Shown here in pieces: positions 1 through 12,038 of a DNA stretch of 64,000 bases (position 1 is the first letter of the stretch; every line of letters begins with the position of its first letter). The notes beneath the pieces were generated by a model. That model was not told the origin of the DNA. It did not search any database and saw only the letters and a program-made list of their open reading frames with translations. A program made the position numbers and the translations under genes. The stretch covers positions 48,347,037 through 48,411,036 of the forward strand of contig OU015525.1 in assembly GCA_907165065.1 (NCBI GenBank). The letters are read 5' to 3'. The DNA comes from Caprimulgus europaeus. Taxonomy: Eukaryota; Chordata; Aves; Caprimulgiformes; Caprimulgidae.

Positions 1-2592
1 ATTAGTGACTACTCATTGTAAGAGAATTCTGGGGATTTTTTTTTTTTTTAAGAAAAAGCAGGACAAACAAAATTCTGGCTACTTTCAAGGACAAAGCATC
101 CTATTGCCCATCAGCCATCAGCTGAAAACAGAACCCCCTTTCAGCACTCTAGATGTTGTTCATGTTTTTTCAGTGCTTTTTGTAGCTTTTGTCCTAAAGC
201 TAAAGTGCAGTACACACCAGGAGTTTGCAGGCTTCCCCATATAATGGTGCCAATGTACTTTCACCCTAATTTGCAGCACCTCTGTTATTACAGACCTTGG
301 TTTCTTCTGAGCACAACTGCTGACTCTGCCAAATTCACACAGTTGTTCTGTGATGAGGACAAGAATCATCTAGTGAATAAGTGGAGAACACAGTATTCAA
401 TTTGCTGATGACCTTGAATTTGATCTCTCTTCTATCCTTAACAGCTTAGTCAATCTCTGTCCTGTTTAACCCATATCGTCATTACTGGTATATCATACAG
501 ACACTTCTGCAACTACCTTGTCCTCGATACTGTAGTATTTAAATTGCCAAAAGACAAAAGAAAGAACTAAGAGTGAACAAGGAAAGAACTACCATAAATT
601 CTTCTTCACCTTTTCCTTAGCAGTGTCAGGAATGGCCACAAAGGTCTTTCCCAGCCTTTCTGTTCATTTTTTATACTTGTCTGAGGTAGAAACCCCAAGT
701 TTGATTGATAATGCAATTTGCATCTCAAGGCATCACTGGAAATACAATGGCATGAAAGGCTACTCTGGTGGAGCACACTTTTTCCCCAGGGCTGACTTTA
801 GAAACTCATTGATGTCACTTCCTTCCTCAGTCAGCAAGTGAATTTTCACTAATTCTCAAGACCAGCTGTCCATGCTGTCAACAGAAAGTTATTAAAATTC
901 CTTTAAAGTGAATCAAAATAGCCTTAAAACAAATGTACTGGGAAACAGGAAAGCATCAGTATTCAAAGTCCACAAACCTTTGAGCAAAATAGTGTTGATC
1001 TAACCAGAGATTTCAAACACACTGTTTTCTTATCAACTTGTGTATCATTAGAGAATGCTAAAAACACATACTCCTTTAATCTTCTATTACTAACAATCTA
1101 TTTGGTTAAAATATTAGTTACAAGAATAAATTATGTTTCTCCCAAATATGAACTCAGTAAACATGGGAATGCCTTTTAAGAAGTCTCCTTTAAATGATAG
1201 TTGTGATTTTTTTTAGCCAAAACATAATTTTTATATTTAGCAAATAAATAAAAAACACCAATGCAAGCATGCAGAAAATAATTATCATAAGAAACAATCT
1301 CATAGTATAGCCTAAAGTGATTATCTTTATCTGAATTATCTATAATGCTTTAATTGAGGAGTATTCTCAGGGACGAGTAGGGAAGACCATTTTCCTTTAG
1401 TTAATAGAGTCATTTTATTGTGTTTTAACACTTAAAATATTTTCACTTCATTTTTAAAATTCTATCTTGCGCCACACATATCAGAACCAAAGTTCTGTTA
1501 AAATGGAGTGTCATTTCCAGTGCTGGAGGTGGCAGCCACCCATGCTAGCCAGGCTACACTGACAGTTAATAGTGATACTGACAGGTTGTAAACAGTGTCC
1601 TATCATTATTACTTAAAAAAACCCCTCTGGATACATGTAGCCTAGCTGGATAGATAAGTGTGAAATTCCTGACTTTCCCCAATACATGTGGATGGTCTCC
1701 AGTAGCAAATGGAGGGTAATTGATACCAGCTGCCCTTTTGAGAACTAGTGCATGGGAACAGTAAATGAGGCAAAATTACTGTCCCTTTTGATCTAAAAGG
1801 AAAGAATAGGTTTGAGGTGTCATTGCTGCTGGGATCCCAGGTGGCTGTAGAAAAGCAATGTTCTGTCTAGACTTTGATCATGTCTTCAGGAGCACACTGA
1901 AGGACACTGTAGAAGAAGGCCAGAATAAAGAAGCAGGACCATAATTCAGCTTGCCACTTTGTGTACATTATCAGGATAGAATTTCTCCCTTGAGCCAGCT
2001 GGTGCCTAACCTCAGTCTTGACATAGGCATATAATTTTATTTGAGGGTAATGGCAGAAGCTGCTTTTCTCCTCCAGTGGTTAAATCCTGAGCTGGATGCT
2101 ACCAATCTCTCAGGCATGTATACATGCAGCAGTACATCTCATAGCTTCTCTGGAGATGTTCAAAACCCTCCTGGATGCTTTCCTGTGCAACCCGTTGCAG
2201 GGAACCTGCTTTGGCAGAGGAGTTGGACTAGGTGATCTCCTGAGGTCCCTTCCAACCCCCGCGATTCTGTGATTAAGATGCTTCATAACATGTTTGAAAT
2301 TTGTTGTTTTCACTTTGAATTTTGTAATTTCTTGTGGGATTCCAGGATTAGCAGGATTGGCTACCTATCTCAACCTTCTTTTTGTCCCATCTTGATTGAG
2401 AGGGGCTTGTGTTTCTTCTGCTTTAGGTGGATTTCCATTTTGAAGTTTCGAGTAATTTGTACACATTAAATTCTGTTTCTTAACTGTAAAGTTTGATTAT
2501 TTTTCTGCTGAATTCACTGGGGTTTTTTTCTGTATGTACATGATCATATTCATTAAAATATGTGCAAGCTAATTATTTTCTTTCTCTTTCAG
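1..2592 (+). other. CHST9: CHST9 intronic sequence (upstream of the 38-nt exon)
   Basis: This AT-rich stretch shows no convincing exon. Its only recognisable element is a short CR1 tail near 2140-2274. It is placed in a CHST9 intron because the next coding piece downstream (2593-2630) is an internal exon with an acceptor, so an upstream exon must lie to the left, outside the window. The upstream exons of the family (signal anchor and first part of the stem) were looked for and not found here. Confidence 0.6.
2140..2274 (+). mobile_element. CR1 LINE, 3' end fragment
   Basis: This short CR1 tail in + orientation has the typical run 'ctctggagatgttcaaaacc', then 'ttggactaggtgatctcctg', 'ggtcccttccaaccc', and ends in 'gattctgtgatt'. 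It is a heavily 5'-truncated copy, as is usual for CR1. The left border is approximate. Confidence 0.85.
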
Positions 2593-2630
2593 AGTCTGGA
2601 GAAAAATTTCAACAACAGACAATTAATCAG
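2593..2630 (+). CDS. CHST9: CHST9 penultimate coding exon (38 nt)
   Basis: A strong polypyrimidine tract and AG (2591-2592) precede a 38-nt exon, which is followed by the donor GT at 2631. The exon starts with the last two bases of a split codon and then encodes SGEKFQQQTINQ. It ends at a codon boundary, which fits the terminal exon at 22423, whose first codon GAT is also at a boundary. From memory, mammalian CHST9 has a similar stem stretch (S-T-E-K-I-Q-E-H-I-T-N-Q) in a small exon just before its long last exon, so the match covers sequence, phase and order. The segment belongs to the Golgi-lumenal stem between the membrane anchor and the catalytic domain and has no catalytic residues. A second AG at 2593-2594 could serve as the acceptor but would break the frame. 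The call rests on a short similarity plus matching phases; transcript data would settle it. Confidence 0.75.
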
Positions 2631-4886
2631 GTATTTTGACACTTTCATACTTTTTGTTACTAAATTTTTCATGTGAAGAATTGTAGCAATTAAAGGAGAG
2701 AACTTCACAGGATAGGCTAATATTAATGAAATAGGTGTGCTAAGGACCACATATCAGACAACTGCCTGGCTCTGTAGATTTGTCAAATTCGTATAAGTAG
2801 CCATCATTTTGATTTAAACCTAAGATTTACCATTTAAGCAATTTCCTTCATCTACTTCTTAATGTGTTAATGGTGAGGACAAAGCCTAGTTCATTGATAC
2901 CAAATTTTGTAGCACCTAATTATGCTTTTTTTTTTTTTTTAGAAAAACAAAGTAATACTTCTCCTGTTTGCTAGTATTCTTTTTAAAAAACAGAAAGCTA
3001 TCAATATGAAATATGTGCACAGCACATGTAAGTGATGTCTTTCAATGTTGTTTTGGTTTTCATTTCTGCCATGAATTTTCATTGAGGCTTCACTAAACTG
3101 CAACATTGTTTGTGGAGGCGTTTTCTGTCTTGTCTTTATTACTGTTTCAGTTAGGAGCAATCATTAAAAAAAAAAACCAAAACACTTTATATATTGCAAT
3201 TTAGCATTTCAGCACCCCCTAGATCGAGGACTAACCTGCCAGGTGACTGAGTACCTGAGGCAGCCTGGTTTGGGTCTAACAGTGTTTCCCTTGCTGTGGC
3301 AAATCACAGCACGGATGTCACTGTGTCACTTTCAGTGGCCTGAGTTGGCACCGCTCCTGAGTAAGCCCTTGCCCATCTGGAAGCTTATTGGAAGCCTGGT
3401 CCTGTGACACTGAATAATATCCAAAGTTGTTACAACCTTCCTAGTATCTTGAGAAATCAATGAGTGAATATATTTAACACAGGATATGGTATTACATAAG
3501 CAAAGGAAAATATTTTTTTCTAAATAAATTTAGAAATGTTTTGAAACATAATAGAAGTTCTGTGCTTTGACTGAAAGCTTATACCCTAAAACAAGTCTAA
3601 TTAAATTTTATGAAAGAAACTGCACTTTAAAATTAGCCTGAAATGTCTTGCAAAACCACTTTTGGGAGTCCTTATTGGCCAGAAGGGGGGGCAGTTGTAT
3701 TTTTAAAACACAACTTGAGCCTACATTGACAGGGCTGTGAGTGGCTGATTGGAGACGTAATTCTGCACATTTTCTGTGTGACAAAATCAGCTCTATGGAT
3801 AGCATTGCCCTTTTCTGAGGAAGAGTGTGTTGTGATAAAAAAGACATTTGTCACAGCTGCAAAGGGTGGATTGGGTGTCGTGCTTTGTGTATCCAGTCTT
3901 GGTCTTTTCTTGCATGCCACTGCCTTGCCCTCCTCAAATTGCTCGTTCTTTCTGTCTTTCTGCATTTAACTTAAGAACAACTAATTCTACAGGAAAATTG
4001 TATTGTCTTGGTATGTGGAGGATGTATCTAGATAAAACTGTAAAAAGTTGTTTTGGAGACAAATGGTAGACATTCACTTTTAAATGGATTCTAGTGAAGC
4101 TGTTGATATCCCATTCCACACAAACTTCCTTTGGACTTCCAAGAAACAGAATAATGTTTCAAATTAGAAATCAATTTCATTTTCAAGTCTATAATATGGG
4201 GCACAATTGCAGAGGCACTGCATATGTGATTTGTAGTAATATTGCTTCAATAAAAAGGTTTGAACTGAGGTTGATCCTAATGGAATAGCTCCCATAGAAG
4301 GATTCTGTTTATTTTCAACTCTGAACTTGAAATTTTATATGCAGGATAAGATACTTATCTGGCTTAAGATCCTGTATTCCCCTTTCAGTCAGTGCAACAA
4401 CGCTGAGTTAAACTGGCTGCCAGAAATTTAAGTGAGGTAGAAGTGGCTCTGCAGAAGATGAATGACAACTTGACAGGAGCAGGAGTGCAAAGGGGCATAT
4501 AGCAGGAAATGTCTTGTTGAGAGGTGACTGAAACAGAGAGGGGATGGGGAAATGATAAAGGTGCTGTCCCAGTGATCTCCTGCTAGGTAAACCCCTCTCT
4601 ATCTGCAGGTATCTAGGCCCTCTCACATCTTGGAGATCATTGTTTCTGTGTAGTTCTTAGCTCTTTCTAAAGCCTAAGCAGAGTTTGGTGAAATATGACA
4701 TGGATAAAACACTAAAGTAGCATCTTCTTCCAGAAACCTTTGACTCCAGTTATCATCTTCACTGGCTCTTGTTCCCTTTGATCATAAGGCATTTGCTGGT
4801 TTTCCTTGATCACCCTTTTTGTTATTTACATATGTAGGTATGCATGTTCATTTAACAGCAGTAGTCATCTACTACTCTGCCTACTC

Positions 4887-4931
4887 TACCATTTCTGGTT
4901 GTCTCTACTACAGAGACAACCAGAAATGGTA
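4887..4931. repeat. Perfect inverted repeat, 20-bp arms, 5-nt loop
   Basis: The arms 4887-4906 and 4912-4931 are exact reverse complements and enclose the loop 'actac'. The arm core reads 'accatttctggttgtctct'. It lies in CHST9 intron sequence with no recognised repeat around it. It may be a fold-back made by template switching, or the stem of a structured RNA; the sequence does not decide. Confidence 0.9.
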
Positions 4932-5299
4932 TGTACTCTACTTTTCAATATCTGCTTTTAACTGCCTTTGCAACTTAAGTGTAAATCCTGGCACCTATGT
5001 ACAGCCTGATTAGCTGTAGAATGTTAACTACCGTTAGGAGAAATGCAAGGAAACAAGAGCAAACCTTGTGTTTCTAAATGTGTAACAGTCTTGGCTAAAA
5101 AATGCATTACAGACCACCAATCAACATGTGTCTGAAGGTAATACTTTGTTTCATTCTTACCACTCAGGTTTGTCTGTGTTGTGGTCTTAATGCATACTCC
5201 TACATATGGTTTTGCCCAGTGCCTCTCAGAAGCTCTGAAGGACTGATAAGAATATGTGCATTTGCATTTAGAAGCTGAAGTTGTTTGCACAGTCAAACT

Positions 5300-8050
5300 T
5301 TTGGGTTTGAACAGTACCAACTCTCTCAGCCATTTCTTGTATGTCAAATGCTCCTATCCCTTAAATATCTTTATGGCCCTTCACTGGACTCTCTCCAGTA
5401 TGTCTATGTCCATGCCCATTTATACACTGAATTGATTCCAGTATGTCCATGGCTTTTGTACTGGGAAGTCTAGTACTGGACACAACACTCCCGATGTGTC
5501 TCACCAGGGCCAGGGAAAGGTAAAGGATTACCTCTCCTGATCTCCTGGAAATGCTCTGCCTAATGCAGCACAGAAGGCTGTTGGCCTTTTTTTTCCATGT
5601 GGGCACAGTGCTAGCTCACAGTTAGCTTGCTCTCCAGGACCCACAGGTCCTTTCCTATGTAGCTGCTTTCCAGTTGTCCAGCCCCCAGCCTGTACTGGTG
5701 CCTGGGGTTGTTCTTCCTCAGGTGGAGGACTTTGCATTCCCCCTTGTTGAATTTAATGAAGTTCCAGTTTGCCCATTTCTCCAGTCTGTTGAGGTTCCTC
5801 TGAATAGCAGCATAACCCTCTTGGTGTATCAGCCACTCTTCCTGGTTTTCTATTGTCTGTCTGCAAACCTGCTGAGTGTACTATCCAGGTCAGTAATGAA
5901 GATGTGAAACAGTTTTGGACCCACCATTGACCCTGGAGCACAAGTGGTTGGCCTCCAGCTGAATTTTGTGTACAACCATTTGAGCCTAAACAGTTCAACC
6001 AGTTTTAAGTCCAGGTCACTCAACACTTATCTAGCCTGTACGTCATGAGGACATTATGGGAGACAGTGCCAAAAGTCTTACTAAATTTGCAATAAACAAC
6101 GTCCAGTACTCTCCCTTCACCCTCTGAGCCAGTCATCTCATCGTACAGGACTATCAGACTGGTCAGGCATGATTTCCCCTTCATAAATCTATGCAGCACG
6201 AAGTCCAGCTGGAGGCCAGTCACCAGTGGAGTACCCCAGGGGTCACAGCTGAATAAAATACTGTTTAACTTCTTCTTTATATACCAAGATGATGGGACGA
6301 AGCGAACCTTCAGCAAGTTGTCAGAGGATACAAAACTGGGAGGAGTAGTTGAGATACCAGCTGGATTCAGAGGGACCTCAACAGAGTGGACAAATGGACA
6401 AACAGGAACCTTATGAAATTCAGCAAAGTTAAATGTACCTTAGGATGATTAATTCCCTGCTCTGTCATGTTACCAGGAATTGCAGTGAAGCTGACCAGCT
6501 TGTAGTTTCCTCAATGCTCCTACTAGCTCTCCTTGAAGACAGGAGTGATATTTGCTTTCTTCCAGTCCTCAGGAACCGCCCCCCGTCACCACAACCTTTC
6601 AAATAATCAAGAATAGCCTCATAGTGACATCCTCCAGCTCCCTCAGCACTCGTGGGTGCATCCCATTAGATCCTATGGACTTATTTATATACAGTTTGTT
6701 TAAATATTCCTTAGCCTGATCCTCCTCAACTAAAGGAAGTCTTCCTTGCTCCAGACTTTCCCATAGGTCTCCGGGGCATGGGATTGCTGAAGGACAGTAT
6801 TACTGATAAAGATTAAGGCAATGAAAGCATCAAGTATCTCAGTTTTTCCTGTGCCATCTGTTACCAGGTCCCTACCCCATTAAGCTGTGGACCCACATTT
6901 TCCATAGTCTTCCTTTTGCTGTGGATAGACCTGTGGAAGCCTTTTTTGTTGCCTTTCACATCCTTCCTAGTTGGGTTTTGGCTTTCCTAACCCCATTCCT
7001 GCATGATCAGAAAGTGTCTCTATTCCCTGAAGTCACCTATCTCAGCTTCAATATCTGATATGCTCCCTTTTTATGCTTTTTTTTTTTTTTTTTTTTTTCA
7101 GAAGCTCCTTTTTCACACTACTTTTGCTTTAATTCCTCCTCATGGGGATGAACCATTCTTGAGTTTGGAGGAGGATATTCTTGAACTGCACCCAGATGTC
7201 CTAGACCGCTCTCCTCTGCAGGACCATATGCCATAAGTTTCTGAACACCCTAAAGTCTGCTCTTGCTTTTTGCCTTGTTCCCTCTTTTCAGGATCATGAA
7301 CTACACCTTCTCATGGCAACTTCTGTCACCCTGACCTTCACATCTCCAACTAGTTCTCCCATGTTTGTAAGTTTGAGGTCCATCAGCCAACATCTCATTG
7401 TTGGCTCTTGGATCACTTTTGTTAGGAATTTCTCATCAATGCACCCCCCAAACCTGGCTTGCTTGTGTCCTGCTCAGTTGCTCTTCCAGTGATAGTTAAA
7501 TTCCCTGTGAAGACCAGAGTCTGTGAATGTAAGGTTTCTTACAGCTGTCTGAAGAAGACCTCATCTACTACTTCTTCCTGATCAGAGGCTCTGTCCCAGG
7601 CACCTATCACAGAGTTAGTCATGCTGGTCTGCCCTCTAGTCATGACCCGCAAGTTCTCCACTGACTCTTATCTGTCCAAAGACAGAGCTCCATGTGTCCC
7701 CACTGCTTTCTAAGTGAAAGGATGACTCCATGCCTTGCTGCCCCAGCCTGCCCTTCCTGAAGAGATTGTATCCACCCATGGCAGCTCTCCAGTCCTGTGT
7801 GGTGTACCACCACGTCTCTCTAATTCCAGTGAGACTGCACACAGACCTCTAATTCCTCCTGTCCAGTGTGCAATAGTGTACAGACGCTGTGGAGAGGCAC
7901 CAAACCATGCTGGTTTCCCAGAGAAGGTATAAGGGCTTCCCCCATCATGCTGTCCTGTAGGTACTCACTTGTTTACAGGCATATACTTGAGAAGGGCACC
8001 TCTGAGCCCTGTCTGGTTGACTGTGAGATCCCTCCTGCTCGCCCTGCACA
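5300..8050 (-). mobile_element. Old CR1 LINE copy, minus strand, internally rearranged
   Basis: This long diverged CR1 reads on the minus strand. From left to right it gives the 3' part of ORF2 (for example 'actggactctctccag', 'ctggacacaacactcc'), the reverse-transcriptase core and then upstream ORF2 sequence (for example 'cttccagtcctcaggaacc' near 6560). It continues into a more 5' segment reaching about 8050. The 3' UTR tail is missing. Every frame is broken, so it is dead. Between about 6195 and 6445 the CR1 sequence runs in the opposite direction (separate entry). The borders are approximate, and the part beyond 7100 is assigned by general resemblance only. Confidence 0.75.
6195..6445 (+). 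mobile_element. Inverted CR1 segment inside the minus-strand CR1
   Basis: Here the CR1 sequence switches to + orientation. 'ctggaggccagtcaccagtg' (SGVPQGS region of the reverse transcriptase), 'gatacaaaactgggaggag' and 'aaccttatgaaattcagc' are sense CR1 sequence. The flanks on both sides are antisense CR1. The same RT region is also present antisense at about 5650-5990, so this is an extra copy and not a simple inversion of the only copy. It is either a nested fragment or a duplication-inversion. Confidence 0.7.
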
Positions 8051-8659
8051 TTTTGTTTACCAGTAAGCAGAGTTGCATTATTTAAAAGTTAATTTTCCAT
8101 TCATTATGTGATATCTGATCAGATAAGAAAATCAGACAGGAAAAATTGTTTGAGTTTGCCCTACACATAACATTTTCTTTCTTCCAGGCTGATCAGGGCT
8201 GCTTCTGATACTCCTTCAAGTTCAGATAACATAACAGTCTTTCACCGGTAAATCTCAGAAAAATGCAGGAGGGAGTATTATTCAAATAAGAACAGCTGAC
8301 ACTTTTATTTGGGAACCTTTTCAGTATCCTTTTGGAGGAAATAATTTCTTAGGCTTTATGGACAGGAACATACATACATTCAGTGTGTGAAGACAAAAAT
8401 ATCTTCAATTTTATGAAGAATTATTCTTCTTGTGAAAAAAACCCAAGCATTAGAGTATGCAATAGACTAAGAAGACTGGATGTTCAATGGGAGTATTTAA
8501 AGAAATGGAGTGAGGTTTGAAAGGTAGTATGGGCTGGGATGTTGGGTTGCAGTCCTTATTCTCAGATTTCTGAGTGTCCCTTCTCCCTCTGTAAAATGGC
8601 AAGGGTTTTCTACCAGTGTTAATCAGAAATTTGGAATCACTATATTCACATGGGGTAGG

Positions 8660-8806
8660 CAATTATTATCTTCTCTTGTTTTGCAGGCATGGAAAAATGG
8701 TGTGAAGGTCAAGGGACTTGCTCAAAGTTACAGAAACAAACACTGTGGTTCTGGCCAGTGCACCTACCTTTAACCACAGCACCGTTCTTTCTCATTACTC
8801 CTCTGC
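8660..8806 (-). mobile_element. MIR-like ancient SINE relic
   Basis: The order 'attattatcttctcttgttt', then 'gcaggcatggaaaaatgg', 'aagggacttgctcaaagtta', 'tggttctggccagtgc' and 'accacagcaccgttctttc' follows the reverse complement of the MIR core and tail (antisense of '...cctctgtaaaatggggataat'). It is strongly diverged, as expected for an amniote-age SINE. The assignment is by eye, without an alignment score. Confidence 0.5.
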
Positions 8807-11320
8807 TTGAAGGAGAGATGATGCTTGAACTAGTTAGTGTTTGGATGGTACACTGATCATCTGTGGCACTGCTTGCACATTAATACATACTGAGTGGATA
8901 GCTATACAAAAAAAAGTGCTATAGAATAAACTAAGGTATTTTCTTTTACCTATGATAAACGTGAGTTAGCCCCCTTCAGTGAAAATAGGGCATGCTACCT
9001 CTCAGTCAGTGTGGGGAGAGGGTGTGCAGTGGATAATCCCCCCTGTAAATTCACAGCCTAGTTTGTCCCACAGTAATTTATGAATGGAATCAATTCTCAA
9101 GTATTAGTATTTTTTTTGTAAAATTGAACACGCTAATTTTTTTTAGAAGTGTATGAATGTAGGAAAACACAGATTTGAGATATTTGCCAACTTAGAGTGC
9201 ATTATACATTTCTGTTTATTTTTTATTTACAAATAAAGTCATCTAATTTGAATTAAATGCTAATTGTGATTGAGATGAAAATAGTTTGAGACCTCTAGAG
9301 ATCTTACTGTCTCTTCCAAAAGCAATTTGAGGGAAATTGAATTCTTCATGCCTGAATATACATTAATATTCTTCAGCTGAACCTAGCTTCATTTGAAACT
9401 TTTCTTACTATTTCTAAAAGAGCAAGATGTCTCGTTTATGTTGGAAGATAAGTGTGTTTACCTGCAGACAAGATAGAAATGGATTCCGTTTACTGGCAAA
9501 AAAAATCCCTGTGGATCTTAACCACAGCTACTAATGTGAGAAATACTGCCATGTATGCAGAAGCACAGCATTCCATTACAGGCCTCTCTTCTCAAAGGAG
9601 GTGGCAGATTTCGTGGGGAAGGAGTACAGTTGTTTATATCATTTCATTTTTACATTTTGCTGGTTATAAAAACCCTGGGTGCCCTACAGAGACCTGTCTG
9701 GTCACACTGCCAGGCCATCTCCCTCTCAGTCCTCCTGCAGGAATGTCTGAAGCCAGAGGAAACTTTAGCCAATTTTTACCCAGTTAAAAAAGAAGAGCTC
9801 AGCGATGTGAAGGGTAGTGGCTGGTCAGAGGGGAAATTTTGTCCTTGCTGGGCAAAAGGCAGTCACTGGTATCCCAGCTCCATATCTATTTCAGGAGAGG
9901 GCAAAGGGTTGACCAACAAGCGTGAATGCAGGTGATGAGCCACTGTGTTGCCCACTGCTACCAGCTGGGCGCAGGCAGGAACTGGAAGGGCTGGCCAGGG
10001 AGAGATGGGATGGGGAAACATGATTAAAACTCTTCCAAAACTAGGATACTGCTTGTGTCACCACTTGTAAGAACATCTTATTGAACAGATTTTTTTGTAG
10101 CTTGATGTTTACAGCTGAAGTAATTCCTTTAAAGCAGTTGAGGAAAGGATTTCACACCCAACTTGCAGCCCTTTGGGCTTAGAATCCCATTGTTTCCCTG
10201 TATAACACATGCTCTTTGCCTTGTTTTTGTTCCAAATATCTTAATAGACATCCAAAGTCCACATTTGGCTACTCAGAACAAACACCTAAACAACTGTTTA
10301 AGTAGCTATATCTTCATTGTAGTTCACAGGGGGCAGGTTTGGAAGGGAACCGAAGTGCCTAAATTCAACTCAAGTCCAGATCTGCAACAACCTCTGTTCG
10401 TTCATCGCCTTCCAGAGGTGGCAACTGTGCCTCATAGGCTTCTTCCTCTCTGGATACAGGTGTGCCTCAGTGTTGGCAGGACTGATCCAACCCAGGCACT
10501 TCTTATCTCAGTGTGGTAAAAACCCAGAAACGGCCATCTTACCAGGAAAGCTCACATCTGCCAAAATTGACTGCAGGAGGTACAGGTATGCCAGGCAGTC
10601 ATCTTAACATAGTGTTGGAATATCTATGAAAACAGAGAATTCTCTGAAAACAGAGAATTTCAGGTTCATTTTCTTCTTCTGCCCAAGCAGATTCAAGCCT
10701 ACAACTTTTGCTATCTGTAAGACCCATCTTATAGCCCTCCTGTACATAAAAGTGAACCAGGGAGAGAGAGGCTTATCTGATGTCTGCACTCCCTGGAAGA
10801 GAGAAGGTGGAGTTTCAGTCCAAGCAAGCAGGTTCAGTTAACCTCCAAGGTTAATGTCCAGCAGTTAGACCACCTTCCTGGGAAATATGCCTACTCATGC
10901 AGACAGGGAAATGGGGACCAGGTCTCCCCTGTGCAGGGTGGGTGTTGATCAGCAAGTGCCAACACATGATCCCTAATACCTCTGGATCAAAACATGTTGA
11001 TGTCTAGCCTCAGGCATCAGCCTTTGTCTTTAGAGAGAAAAATAGATGTATGTTTAAAATATGAAATGTGCTCAAAAATGCCTGCCTGGCTTCAGTTGTG
11101 AACACGCAAGAGGCATTATTTATTTTTTTCCTCATAAAATGACTGTGTATATGAATTACTATGCACTTGGAAGTAACAATTTTGAGAATTGTGTTTCTCA
11201 ACAGAGGAAGCTGTTTAGGTTATTTGACTTGCTTCTGTGCTTTAAGTTACAAAAAATTAGGTACATTAACATTATTTACTGAACTCAAATAAGAGACATT
11301 ATTTAAAGAACTCAAATAAG

Positions 11321-12038
11321 ACAGTACAGGGTGGGGGTTGACCTGCTGGAAAGCAGCCCTGCAGAGAAGGACCTGGGAGTACTGTTGGATGACCAGTTGA
11401 CCACGAGCCAGCAATGTGCCCTTGTGGACAAGAAAGCCAATGGTATCCTGGGTGCATTAAGAAGAATGTGACCAGCAGGTCGAGAGAGGTTCTCCTCCCC
11501 ATTTACTCTGCCCTGGTGAGGCTGCATCTGGAATATTGTGTCCAGTTCTGGACCCCGCAGTTCAAGAGAGAAAGGGATCTTCTCAAGAGAGTCCAGCAGA
11601 GGGCTATGAAGATGGTTAAGGGGATGGAGCATCTTTCTTAAGAGGAAAGACTGAGAGCTGGGTCTGTTTAGCCTAGAAAAGAGAAGACTGAGAGGGGACC
11701 TTATTAATGTTTATAAATATCTAAAGGGCAGGTGTCAAGAGGATGAGGCTAGACTCTTTTCAGTGCTGGACAGCATTGGGATGAGAAGCAACAAGCACAA
11801 GCTGGAACACAGGAGGTTCTGCTTAAACATGATGAAAAACTTCTTTACTGTGAGGGTGACAGAGCACTGGAACAGGCTGCCCAGAAAGGCTGTGGAGTCT
11901 TCTTCTCTGGAGATGTTCAAAACCCACCCGAATGCAGTCCTGTGCAACTTGCTCTAGATGAACCTGCTTTGGCAGGGGGGTTGGACTAGATGATTTCCAG
12001 AGGTCCTTTCCAACCCCTACCATTCTGTGATTCTGTGA
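11321..12038 (+). mobile_element. CR1 LINE, 5'-truncated, plus strand
   Basis: The sequence runs from the end of ORF2 ('gacctgggagtactgttgg', 'cagcaatgtgcccttgtgg', 'ggaatattgtgtccagttc') through the 3' UTR ('gtggagtcttcttctctgg') to the tail 'cattctgtgattctgtgaga'. Stops and frameshifts break the reading frame. A direct repeat 'gaactcaaataaga' occurs at 11281-11294 and 11309-11322, at the left edge of the copy. Confidence 0.9.
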
